64,000 bases of DNA from Calliopum simillimum (lineage: Eukaryota; Arthropoda; Insecta; Diptera; Lauxaniidae): contig OX638372.1 in NCBI GenBank assembly GCA_951812925.1, forward strand, positions 41,724,245 through 41,788,244, read 5' to 3'. Position numbers and translations under genes: made by a program. Below are positions 12,441 to 22,747 of the stretch, piece by piece. The notes under the pieces are model-generated. The model saw only the letters and a list, made by a program, of their open reading frames with translations. It did not search any database and was not told where the DNA came from. The first letter of the stretch is position 1. Each line of letters starts with the position of its first letter.

Positions 12441-15400
12441 TTTTCGGTTTTGCTCGTAATCTTTAGCAGAAAGGTTTTCTTTACAGAAGAAAATTCTGTT
12501 ATACCAAATTACACTGTAAATAATTTTAAGTTATATACATGCATGTTTATATTTTTCCTCATTTTCCTTTTCAATTAATCTATATATTTTTTATTTATTT
12601 TTCTCTATGTTTGTCTTTTATTATGTTATTAATTAAATAGTGAACCAAAATTCTCTAAGTACCTTTAAAATTATATACTTTTGGTTTATCAAATTTTCAA
12701 GGCAAAACTTTTTACTATTGTTTTTATTTTTTTTTTTGTACGTATTTCGCGGAGCTTTTAATTAAACTATATGGACTATATGTGGAATTTTTTCATTGTT
12801 TCTGTTTTTTTTTTACTATTATTTCTTTTTTTTACGAAACACAAAATTTGCAACTCGAAATTTTTTTTAAACGTCATTATATCATTACTTTTTTTTGTCT
12901 AAATTTTTCTGAAATTTAACTTAACTTTTATTAACTTTATTATTTATAATCGTGTAATTTTTAAACTATTAAAAGAAACGCAATTTTAGTTATATTTAGA
13001 TTAAGTTAGTCTCACTTTATAACAACAAAAACTATAAAAATTAACTGTGCAATATATATGTAAATTTACTGCAATACCTCATGTGCAATATATGTTAACC
13101 TAAGATTTTTATATGTTTTACTTATTATTAGGATAATCAATGTTATTTTTTCTTATTTTCAAATTTCAATTGTTCCTTTTAGGAATCTTTTTAGTCTATT
13201 CTGATCTACTTATTTATTTTTACAACCTTTAACGCCAAATTTTACACTAAAGCACGTCGATCAACTACCGTACATATGTGATGATCATTAGCATGGATCG
13301 TTTGTTGCTACGCAATGATCTAACATTACTTCGATGAAGAGAAACCATGATGATAATTATGATGATGATGTGCGCCTGTACAATGGGTCAGCACAAAAAT
13401 CTTGAATATTTATTTCTTGATTTTAAGTTTTCCAGTTCCGAGTATGGTTTTTTGGATGTTTTTTTTTTTTTCCTTATAACTCAGGTTGATTACTAAGTTT
13501 GATGATACTTTTTTTAAATGGATGTACTTGACTTTTTGTCATATGAAAACTTGTAAAATTTAAACTTTAGCAAAAATTGTATGTAAAAACTTTGATCCGG
13601 TTTCAATGATGGCTCGAACGGAAAAAAAAGTTTCTTTTTTCTCTTTTGGTCTACCGTGCCATTCAAAACTCAATTTTTCCAGAAATACCAACATTGAAGA
13701 TTTATTGACGTTTATTTTTCTACCAACTATTGAAATTATATTCTAAGTGAACATGCCCTATATAATGATGTGAATCTGTACTAGCTGCAAGCTTTTTAAA
13801 TATGGCTTAAACATTCAAAATTTAAAATTCCGAAAATCAGTAAAAGGTTCATTACAAATTTGTTCATTTCCTCAACAAATTCTGTATTGTCGAATTTTTA
13901 AACATAAGTACATAGCTTTATAATTTTATTATGAAATGCATGCTATTTTGACAGTTGATAGCAATATGCCTTCGGACAAAATTTCAATTTGCGACATTTG
14001 ATCAGCAAAAAGATGTAATATAGCAAATTTTTGTGTTTTTTATTTTTTTTTTATTCAACTACTTTTATTTTATTGTATTTTTCTTGTTCATTTATACTTT
14101 CCTCTAATATCCCTATAAATTTCAAAATGGATGTAATCTAAAGCCTGTTTTAAAAGCCAACTTTCGACTTGCCATCTTAGTAGCAAGTCAATTTTATTAT
14201 CCAAAGGCATCGTAAATCATCTTGTTCACTTAATTTTGTTCCCATCATCGACAAAGTCATTTAAGTGAGTGAAGAATTTTTTTTTTTCTCTTTTCTAAAT
14301 AAGAAAATAAACCGATTTACGAAATTTATGAGGCACCTAGAAATTTTCTTTAGCATGAAAATTTTATAAAATGATTAAATTGTGATTGACTTTCAATTAA
14401 GTTTTCCATAAATCTTTTTATATTTAATGTTTCATTTTTCTTTCAAACATATTTACCCCTTATGAACTTTAAGCAGGGTTCAGTTGAATTACTGATCAAT
14501 TTCAGCGATAAGATACTATTTGTATTTCTTAAAGCCATATAATTGTCTGTACTATTTATATAAAATTGCTTACATGTAACGATTTGGCTCAAGATATAAT
14601 GAACCGGTTTTAATAATTTTAGATTTTCATCGATACTTTTGGGCTTTCACCAATTTCTTCGATACTCAAGGACTTTATGATATTTTAGATATTTTCCGAT
14701 AATTTTACCAATTCCTTCTGTGCAAAAATATTTGCACAGCTGGTCTGCTTTAAAAAATTTCTGAGGAATATTGAAAACTAAAAAAAAACCAACAAAAATC
14801 TTATATAGCTGTATAAATTGGCTTTAATCTTTGAGAAGACGGATTTTAGTTGTAATCAAAACCATTCTGGGTATTCTGAACTAATTGAAATTTTAAACAT
14901 ATTTTTTTCTTATTAAACCAAAAAATAAATATTTTGCATACATATTTATGTCATACTTACCCCATATTTTTACACATTCTTAACTTTGCACAGCTCTAAT
15001 GGGTGCTTTTAGTAATTGTAACCTTGAAACGTGTGAACGTCATAAATTTGTCATGTCATGCAACACGATTTCGCTAACCTTACCATATTTTCTGCTTTCA
15101 ACCACCCGTTCTCCCAGCCACCACATGTTTGGCACAGTGATGCATTGCTAGGATAAATAAAGGACATTGCTTGAGGTAAATTCTTGTGTTCAGCTATGAA
15201 TTTTAATACCTTACATAGGAAGTTTGCTGCATACATAATTTAAGAAAAGAAAATACAGATTACTAGTGCGTTGAACCCGCTCTATAAGTTATCTTATTAA
15301 TTAACTTAAATTTTTACCTTAATGGATTTAGTTTTAATAAAACAGTTTTATATGATATTTGCGCATGTTTTTTTTTTTTTCATAAGTTTATGGGAAATGG

Positions 15401-15965
15401 CTTTATGCTAGTTGTTGTTGTTTTGTTTATTTAGAATTACATAATTTATACAAACACTACGAACAATTATTAGAAAAATACTTTTGAATAATTATACTTA
15501 AAAAATGCAGGTCTGGCTTAAAAGAGCTTTCCTAATTGCTAAACAAATGCTTATACTAAGACTTTTAATATACTGCGGGTGCATAAAGAGTGTTTCTTTT
15601 AAAAGGTTTCATTTCAGTTTTTCTACCATTTTGTTCTGCAATATTAAAATATCTCTCGTCAGATTTTATTTTATTTTTCCCGTTTTTCAATTTTTTCCAC
15701 ACTAAACGTAAAGTAACTTAGATAACACTTACTTAATGGATTTTTAATTGCTCAGGAAAACTGCACTTTTTTAATAAAAGACTACCGCAAAAATGTAGAA
15801 TGATGGACAATCAAAATCAAATTATTTCCTTAGGTATATGGCAGTGTTCTATTCTATTTTGCTTTGCTTCCGTTCATAATAAAAGGCATATTTTCTCAGC
15901 CATTGTTGGCGGTTGTATAAATTTTCATTGAGATTAGAGCAAAAATTTAGTATAGAGAAGAATGT
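12441..15965. other. T-rich and A-rich DNA, no gene recognised
   Basis: Long T-rich stretches (12700-13520, 14030-14100, 14275-14290) and no ORF above 66 codons. The only repeat noticed is the decayed minisatellite patch at about 14585-14720 related to 2705-3310. The stretch ends at the left target duplication of the LTR retrotransposon. Confidence 0.4.
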
Positions 15966-18372
15966 TGTTACGCGTGCGTCTTTATGAAAGTCAAATTCAA
16001 TCAAAATAGAAAAATAAAATTTATATTGCAATGCAATCAGGTTTAAAGCGGCATGAACAATTTCTTAAACTCCGGCTAGGCTACCCCATGGTCGTGCTTC
16101 TCCCTAATCTAACTTGACGCGTAATCATAGTAATCATGCCGTTTTGGTAGCTGTCAAAAATATCAAACAAACTAAGCATTTCGCTACTAAATCGGCAACT
16201 AATATAGTAATCCAGTGACTTGTTGTTGTTTTTGTCACTTGGAGTGCATTTTTCCCTCCCCTCCTATGGCAAATCCGGCACTCAATATTTGTGGAATTGC
16301 CCCTAAACTAAAATCCATGTATACCCTTTACTCACCGCATATGCCCTTCCTCAACATTCCTTTTAAATTAAAAATTATTTTTCCATTTTTAATTATTTAA
16401 ACATTTAATAAAAAAAATATTCCTTTCGTTTGTTTCCATTTTTTGTTTTTAAGAATTATTTTGAAATTTTAGTTTTGTTTTAATTTTAGTTTTTTTACAA
16501 GCTAACAAAGCACTTAAACTCTAGTACCGGTACCCTAAGAATTAATTTATACATAGGTGAAAAAAAATTATTATAATATGAATAATATGATTAAAATTAA
16601 TATAATGAAATAAGAATATAATGTTTTAAAATAAGGATACTTATGCTGCAGCAGGTGATTTGGCTACTGGGTAGCTGTTGAAAAAAAGTGTGAACTGCGG
16701 ATGCTGATTTGTTGTTTTTGATTTGTTGCTGCCCATATTGAGCAATCTTTTGTGCAATTTTTTTTTTGCCCAAATTTCATTTTTTCGTCACTTCTTTTCT
16801 TTTATTTATGTTCTTTTAATGCTTTTTTATACAATTTTTTGTTTTGTTTTTATTTCTTACTTTTGAGTTTTTCTTTCACATTTGTATTGTTTTTATTAGT
16901 CTTTGTGTTCCTTTTTGTCACTTTTGGTTTTTTTTCTCTAGTTTTTATTTCCTTTTTTTTATGTTATTTTCGGTTCACATTTGTTGTTTCTTTTTCGTAG
17001 TTTTGTAGTTTTGTTTTCTCGTCACATTCGGGTTTTTTTTTTATAGTTTTTCTTCTTTTTGTTCACATTTGGGTTTTTGTAGTCTTGTCCGGTGTAAGGT
17101 TTTTGTTGTTTTTTTTTGTTGTTGTTGTGTTCAATTGTCACATTTAGTTGTCCTTTCTTTATAGTTTTTTTTTCACTTTCTGGTCTCTTTTCTTTTATTA
17201 TGCCTTGCGTTGGTTATTCGGCGCACAATAGAGTGCGGCAATAAAAATGGATGCGCACCAATACAAATTTTTTTTTTTTTTCGCACAATGGCTTCTTTTA
17301 GGTTTACACTTTTTTTTTTTCACATTTGGCCCAACAGAGATGCAATTTTAATGCGGCAACAGCGACGTTGACTGTGACAGCACATTTTCTGCCGACGACG
17401 AATAGGACTGCGTTGTACCAAGCGTTTGCACAAACCGCGGCGCTGGCAGCTGAAACGACAGCGACTGCGACGAAGCTTAAATAGTTAACGGCACGGAATA
17501 TATTTGACGACGACTGAAATTGCGATGGCTACTGTCTTCTTGTTGTAGGTCGTTTCACAAACCACTATCAACGACGGCCTGATTGGCAGCAGCAGAGTAG
17601 CGTACAGGGACAGACATTGTGAGGGCTGGCCTAGTACATTTTGGCAGCCATTTTCTTTTTTTGCGCAGGAATGTTTCAAATTAAGTTCTTGGTTGCGATT
17701 TCACTTTTTAAAACTAACTTATAGATTTGGAAAATTATGTGCTATAAATTATCGTGTGCCATTTAGTCTAGTTTTTCAGTCTAATTTGTATTTTACACTG
17801 TAGTCTGCTGTACAATTAGCAAACATTTTCTCTATTTTCTGCTTAGCAGAATATACAATTTTTTTTTTTAATTTCTTGCTAACAGCGACTTTACAAACCA
17901 GTAAAAAAATGTTCCTTCGATCACTTTATTATATTTCACAAAAGCGCACTGATTTTACTTTTTTTTCCGTTTTCCTTTATTCCGCGATCAACCCGTTTTA
18001 CTAAAAAATCTGACTCGTCGTTTTTACAGTCCATCGGCAACTGATTTTTGCAAAAACTTTCTGATGCAATTAAACGCCGTTCTTTGTTCCCGTTTTACTT
18101 TGGCCTTCACCAACACTCTCACAAAATGTCACCTCATTTTTGGCCTTCAAATAAGAAAAAAATGTTAGTGTGTACTCACTCACAAACCCAGGCCAATGAT
18201 CGCAAGGGAGATGGTGATAAAAAAAAATGAAATTCCGTGTACATTTTGTGAGTGTGTTAGTGAATGGCATTTTTCGAACATGGAATAGGGTCCGTTTACA
18301 TTTTTGAACGCTACGTAACAATTAACCCAGAAGACAATTCGCTCGGTGCAGCAGTGTGCTACCACCGTTACA
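15966..18372 (-). repeat. 3' LTR of the Gypsy element (2407 bp)
   Basis: Starts TGTTACGCGTGCGTC and ends CCACCGTTACA on the plus strand. Compared with the other LTR it carries 16 extra bases at about 16753-16768 (TGCAA, then a T-run, then G), which exactly accounts for the length difference (2407 against 2391). Stretches compared by eye are otherwise identical, and the incidental ORFs in the two copies translate identically apart from the one overlapping the indel. The part at about 16780-17190 is a degenerate tandem array of units like TCACATTTGGTTTTT...TATAGTTTTT. The 82-codon ORF there is a product of this T-rich array. Confidence 0.95.
17340..17490 (-). promoter_or_regulatory. Core promoter candidate copy in the 3' LTR
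   Basis: A GC-richer island inside an otherwise T-rich LTR contains, on the minus strand, CTATTTAAG at 17484-17476, followed about 25-30 nt downstream by CAGTCGC/TTTCAGC initiator-like sequence. The identical 5' LTR copy (TATA-like motif at 26682-26674) would drive the genomic RNA. The prediction rests on motif spacing only. Confidence 0.4.
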
Positions 18373-19430
18373 AACCTGCTTTGTTTTGGGAAGGCATTCC
18401 AGCCCAAAACAAACAGGAAAACAGGTGTAATTGGATCTTAACGGTTCGAAGCTGGTCAAACATGTCAATTTGCAGGTATCAAGGATAAATTTTATTTTTT
18501 TTTAATTTCTTGGCAGAAACGTGTGGCACGACCCACGAATAGCCGGGCAAAATAAAGCATCGGTTTGACTGATCAGACAGATTACATAAATGTCCATGGG
18601 TCCAACATCACCATAATGAAGACCCCCCGGTGAAACCTCCACCGTTTAGTCCAAAAGAGGACCTAGGGATGTAAACTCCGTTTGCCCTCGGTCGAACCTT
18701 CAGTGATTTTAATCCACCAACGGTCGCCCATGCGCAAACGCAGTCATATCTTTATGACTCCGTTGTCTGGAACGGTTTTTAAACAAATATAAAAATTTAA
18801 ATATTAATTACCAGCATGCCTTGACATAACTGTATGCCGAGTGGTCTCGAGCATAGCTCAGTTACCCCAGGCTAAGATTGCATTGGATGCACCCACGTAC
18901 GAAAACCAAGCCGCACGAAAAAAACGCTTGCTCCAATGAAATAAGTATAGATACTTTCCAAACATTTATCGCCCAGTACTAATGCTTGACAAAAACAAAA
19001 TAAATTTTGGTCGTATCAACCGAAGTCATACGAAAATACAAGGAGCTGAATACCGGAAAATGCGAACTCACGCGACCATCGGAACAAAGTTTGGTCGTAC
19101 GACCAAATTCTCGCACGAAGTCGCACCCAATGCAACCCCAGTCTCAGGGTTACCTACAAAGTTAACAGCAGTCCAATGTTTAACAGACGCTGGCCAAATA
19201 GCCGCCCAATCTGGGAACAGACGCTATTTTGGACTTAGGGTGCACAGCCGCCCAATCTGGGTACAGACGCTGACCAATAAGCCGCCCACTATGGGAACAG
19301 ACGCTTTTTGGGTTCACTAGGGTACGCAGGGTCGTTAATCCCGTCATCTTTCTCTTTTTATGAAAGATGCCCTTGCGGGCAAGGCTTGTAATTCGACATA
19401 AGTCGAATACAGAAAAGCTAGGTAAGAATA
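18373..19430 (-). other. 3' untranslated region of the Gypsy element
   Basis: Lies between the pol stop and the 3' LTR. No ORF on the sense strand exceeds 84 codons, so there is no env. It contains a short tandem block at 19181-19310 in which ACAGACGCT...GCCGCCCAATCTGGG recurs three times and then partially. The bases next to the LTR (18373-18390) give only a weak purine-rich tract on the sense strand (AAAACAAAGCAGG), so the polypurine tract is atypical. Confidence 0.7.
19181..19310. repeat. Short tandem repeat in the element's 3' UTR
   Basis: Three and a half copies of a 34-46 bp unit built on ACAGACGCT and GCCGCCCAATCTGGG. The middle copy carries a ~12-bp insertion and a TTAGGGTGCACA variation. 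The plus-strand 112-codon ORF over this block is antisense to the element and is not considered real. Confidence 0.75.
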
Positions 19431-22400
19431 TCAATTTGGACGCAAATCCGACGCATGGAAGGTACCTTCAAGTTTACCTTGAAGATCCTCAATTTCATAT
19501 AGGGCATTGCCCAATTTCTTACGAACTCGACATTTTAAAAACTTCGGTAAAAATTTCGCATTTATACCTTGCGAAAATTTACTAAGTGCATGATTTTTAC
19601 GAAAAACTTCCTGACCTTCCCTGTAACTAATTTCTTTCGACCGAGTATTGTATGTTTTTGCAGCCTTTTCATGTGCGATCACTAAATTTCTCTCAATTTT
19701 ATCCCTAATTCGATGTAATACTTCACCTTTTTGTTCTATGGTTATTTGGTCATGTCTCAGACTGTCAAGTTTTTTGAGAATCTTGTATGCAGACCCGTGC
19801 TGACACATATTTTGGCCAAATAATGCATAGTATGGTGAGCCTTTTATGGCTGAATGAAAGTCACTTCGTAGTATTGATAAAATTTGAGGAATATGTTTAT
19901 CCCAATTGGTGTGGTCTTTATCATTTATCAAATAGCAACGAATTTTGGAAATGATTTCTCTGTTTGCTCTCTCGGAGGCATTGGCCTGCGGTGAATACAA
20001 ACCAGTTTTAATATGGGTAACACCATAACTAGAGAAAAAATCTTGCATTTCCTTGGAAACGAACTGTTTTCCATTATCACTATGGATAAATTGTGGTACA
20101 CCAAATGTCGGAAAAATCTCGGTTTGAAAATAAGAAATTACATTGGAAGACGTCGCAGCACGCATTGGCTTTAAAAACAAAAACTTTGTAAAATGATCGA
20201 TTGCAATGAAAAGATGTGAATTTTTCGTTTTAGAACACGGATACGGTCCTAAAAAATCACAGTATAGGCGCTGAAAAGGACGCTCTGTGACAAAAGCATT
20301 GCCCATAGGGGGTCTTAAAGTTTGATTCACTGCTTTCATTGTCTTACACATGTCGCAAGCTTTGACAAAATTATAAACATCGCGAGCTAAAGTAGGCCAG
20401 AAATATTTTTGTTTGATTCGCGCCAAAGTTTTCGCATAACCACCGTGACAACTAACTTCTGAATCATGCGCGTTTTTAATAATAGATTCAGTTAAAGTCT
20501 TGGGGACCCACAAACGCCAGAGGTTATCCTCTTCATCCTCAATGCCTTGTCGAAATTGTACTCGTTTGTACACGAAGTTGTCAGACACGCAAACATCAGG
20601 CAACATATCTATATTTTCATTAACGGTCCTTCGCAAATCTTCATATTCTGCACTTTCAAATTCTGGCGACTCTAAGTCTACTTCAAACGAAATCTCACTC
20701 GCAGCTAATTCATCAACGTCAAATCGTGATAAGGTATCAGGAACCACGTTAAGTGATCCTTTTCTATGCTCCATAGTAAAATCGAAGCCTTGCAATTTTA
20801 AACACCAGCGCGCCATACGACCATGCAGTTCTTTTTGGGTCATAAGCCATTTAAGGCTGGAATGATCCGTGATAATACGAAAAGGAACACCCTCCACATA
20901 TGGTCTGAAACGGTCAACGCTAATTATAGCTGCTAAGCATTCTAGCTCTGTAACTGTATAGTTACGTTGAGCCTTATTCAGTTTTTTGGAAACATAAGCA
21001 ATAGGCCTTTCTCTTCCCTCATCATCGAGCTGATACAATACTCCACCAACACCAACTGTCGAGGCATCGCATTGCACAATAAATTCACGCGAAAAGTCTG
21101 GTTGTGCCAGAACTGGAGCGGATGACAATGCTTCTTTTAACTTTTCAAAAGCTTCGACAGCTTCAGGGGTTAAATGAAAAGGTTTTGACGATTTAGCTGT
21201 GCAATCAGTTAAAGGGCCAGCAATGCTTGCAAAATTGTTAACAAAAGAGCGATACCAATTGGCCATGCCAATGAAGCGACGTGTTTGTCGAATAGACTTG
21301 GGTAAAGGGAATTCAGTGATTGCCCGCACTTTGTCGGGGTCAACCTTTAAACATCCAAAACCTATCCGGTATCCCAAATATTTTATCTCTTTTTGGCAAA
21401 ACTTACTTTTGCTTACATTTATTGTCAAGCCAGCATTTTTAAGGCATTTTGCAACCTCGGATAAGAGTTTTAAATGAGCATCAAAATCTGAACTACAGAC
21501 GAGTAAATCGTCCAGATAAACAAAGACATTTTCACGAAACTTGGACGGAATAACTTTGTCCATTAGCCTACTCATGGCTTGTGGACCATTACATAGGCCA
21601 AAAGGCATGACCTTGAAATGGTAGAGAGGTCTACCTGGGACAGCGAAAGCGGTCTTCTCCTTGGATGATTCCGTAAGTTTAATTTGGAAAAATGCGTCCT
21701 TTAAGTCTATTCCACTTATGAAATGTGTATCTTTTAAGCGGCTGAGCAAGCCGTTGATATGTGGAAGCGGATATGAATCCTTCTTTGTAAGAGTGTTTAA
21801 TTTCCTCGAATCGAGGCACATTCTTACCTTACCAGGCTTACGGACGATAACAACAGGACTACACCAAGGAGAATTGGATTCCTCTATTACCCCCATCTTG
21901 AGTAACCTATCCAACTCTTTATATGCTTCTTCTTGCCTAGGTGGCGAAAGTGGAAAATGCTTTGATTTAACTGGCACAGCGTCGCCTGTATCTATATGAT
22001 GCTCAAGCAATTGTGTACAGCCTAAACCATATTTTTCGTACGAAGGAAATTGCATAATGACTTTATCTAATTCAAGTTTTTGAACAGCGTTCAAATCATG
22101 AAAATTTGATGAATCCGTGGAATCAAGTTCTAAAGAATTAACTTCAGGTATAATATCAGGTGCAAGAGCAAACTCGCGCCAGAAATTTACGCCGAGATAT
22201 GCAGACTGAGTAAGTGAAGGTACAATGTAAAAGTCTATATTTTTCGTAACTCCTTTGTAAGTAACAGGCAAGCAGCAAAAACCAACTACTTTTTGCTTAG
22301 CTCCATCAGCAGTGGACAAAAACAATTTTAATGATTTAATGTGTAGATTATTATTTTCTAAAAACTCTATACTATTTTTACCGAGCACAGAAACATTAGC

Positions 22401-22733
22401 TCCTGAGTCTAATAACCCAAGGAAAGTATCATTGAGAATAGTTATTTGCGCAAAAGGACGATCGTCTGCGCGATCAAATAATTTTGTTGCTGCTAAAACT
22501 TTTCTACAATGTTTACGCTTCTGAAATCTTAATCGACATTTTAAAATTGCTTTAGAAGGAATAAAACGTTTTTGAAAAATCTCTGCTTTTGCTTTTTCAT
22601 ACCGTAACTTACGTTCATGAAGACTTAAAAATTGTAAATTTGTCTGACAAGAAAAGTCGCGATTAGTGGGTTTTAAAATTTGAATGTCTGGGATTTTATT
22701 GTCTTTTTCGACTGCAAACCTTTGGTTTGACAA
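19431..22733 (-). CDS. pol: Gypsy pol polyprotein (protease-RT-RNase H-integrase)
   Basis: About 1100 codons, uninterrupted. In numbering from 22733: the aspartic protease motif LLDSGA is at about 107-112. Reverse transcriptase spans about 270-460, with YLDD at 406-409. RNase H has conserved acidic positions at about 556, 596-598, 623 and 666. The integrase zinc-binding residues are His756, His763, Cys793 and Cys796. The integrase core triad is Asp826, Asp886 and Glu921, and a GPY/F-like C-terminal segment follows. No chromodomain is seen. The order RT-RNase H-integrase is that of Ty3/Gypsy. The first in-frame codon at 22733 is TTG, and the frame is open further upstream through the gag overlap, so pol is probably made by -1 frameshifting from gag and not from its own start. 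The enzymes process Gag-Pol, reverse-transcribe the RNA and insert the cDNA. All expected catalytic residues are present. Confidence 0.95.
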   Translation of the reverse strand: MSNQRFAVEKDNKIPDIQILKPTNRDFSCQTNLQFLSLHERKLRYEKAKAEIFQKRFIPSKAILKCRLRFQKRKHCRKVLAATKLFDRADDRPFAQITILNDTFLGLLDSGANVSVLGKNSIEFLENNNLHIKSLKLFLSTADGAKQKVVGFCCLPVTYKGVTKNIDFYIVPSLTQSAYLGVNFWREFALAPDIIPEVNSLELDSTDSSNFHDLNAVQKLELDKVIMQFPSYEKYGLGCTQLLEHHIDTGDAVPVKSKHFPLSPPRQEEAYKELDRLLKMGVIEESNSPWCSPVVIVRKPGKVRMCLDSRKLNTLTKKDSYPLPHINGLLSRLKDTHFISGIDLKDAFFQIKLTESSKEKTAFAVPGRPLYHFKVMPFGLCNGPQAMSRLMDKVIPSKFRENVFVYLDDLLVCSSDFDAHLKLLSEVAKCLKNAGLTINVSKSKFCQKEIKYLGYRIGFGCLKVDPDKVRAITEFPLPKSIRQTRRFIGMANWYRSFVNNFASIAGPLTDCTAKSSKPFHLTPEAVEAFEKLKEALSSAPVLAQPDFSREFIVQCDASTVGVGGVLYQLDDEGRERPIAYVSKKLNKAQRNYTVTELECLAAIISVDRFRPYVEGVPFRIITDHSSLKWLMTQKELHGRMARWCLKLQGFDFTMEHRKGSLNVVPDTLSRFDVDELAASEISFEVDLESPEFESAEYEDLRRTVNENIDMLPDVCVSDNFVYKRVQFRQGIEDEEDNLWRLWVPKTLTESIIKNAHDSEVSCHGGYAKTLARIKQKYFWPTLARDVYNFVKACDMCKTMKAVNQTLRPPMGNAFVTERPFQRLYCDFLGPYPCSKTKNSHLFIAIDHFTKFLFLKPMRAATSSNVISYFQTEIFPTFGVPQFIHSDNGKQFVSKEMQDFFSSYGVTHIKTGLYSPQANASERANREIISKIRCYLINDKDHTNWDKHIPQILSILRSDFHSAIKGSPYYALFGQNMCQHGSAYKILKKLDSLRHDQITIEQKGEVLHRIRDKIERNLVIAHEKAAKTYNTRSKEISYREGQEVFRKNHALSKFSQGINAKFLPKFLKCRVRKKLGNALYEIEDLQGKLEGTFHASDLRPN

Positions 22734-22747
22734 GTCTACTTCGGTTT

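Noticed and set aside
16752..17000. 82-codon Phe/Leu-rich ORF resembling a membrane protein
   Set aside because: It is the translation of a T-rich tandem array inside an LTR and is broken in the other LTR by the 16-bp indel.
18982..19320. 112-codon plus-strand ORF
   Set aside because: It is antisense to the retrotransposon and runs through its 3' UTR tandem repeat; no domain.
18373..19430. Possible env gene downstream of pol
   Set aside because: No sense-strand ORF longer than 84 codons, no signal peptide or transmembrane pattern.
20500..22524. Several plus-strand ORFs of 70-121 codons
   Set aside because: All are antisense shadows of the pol coding region.
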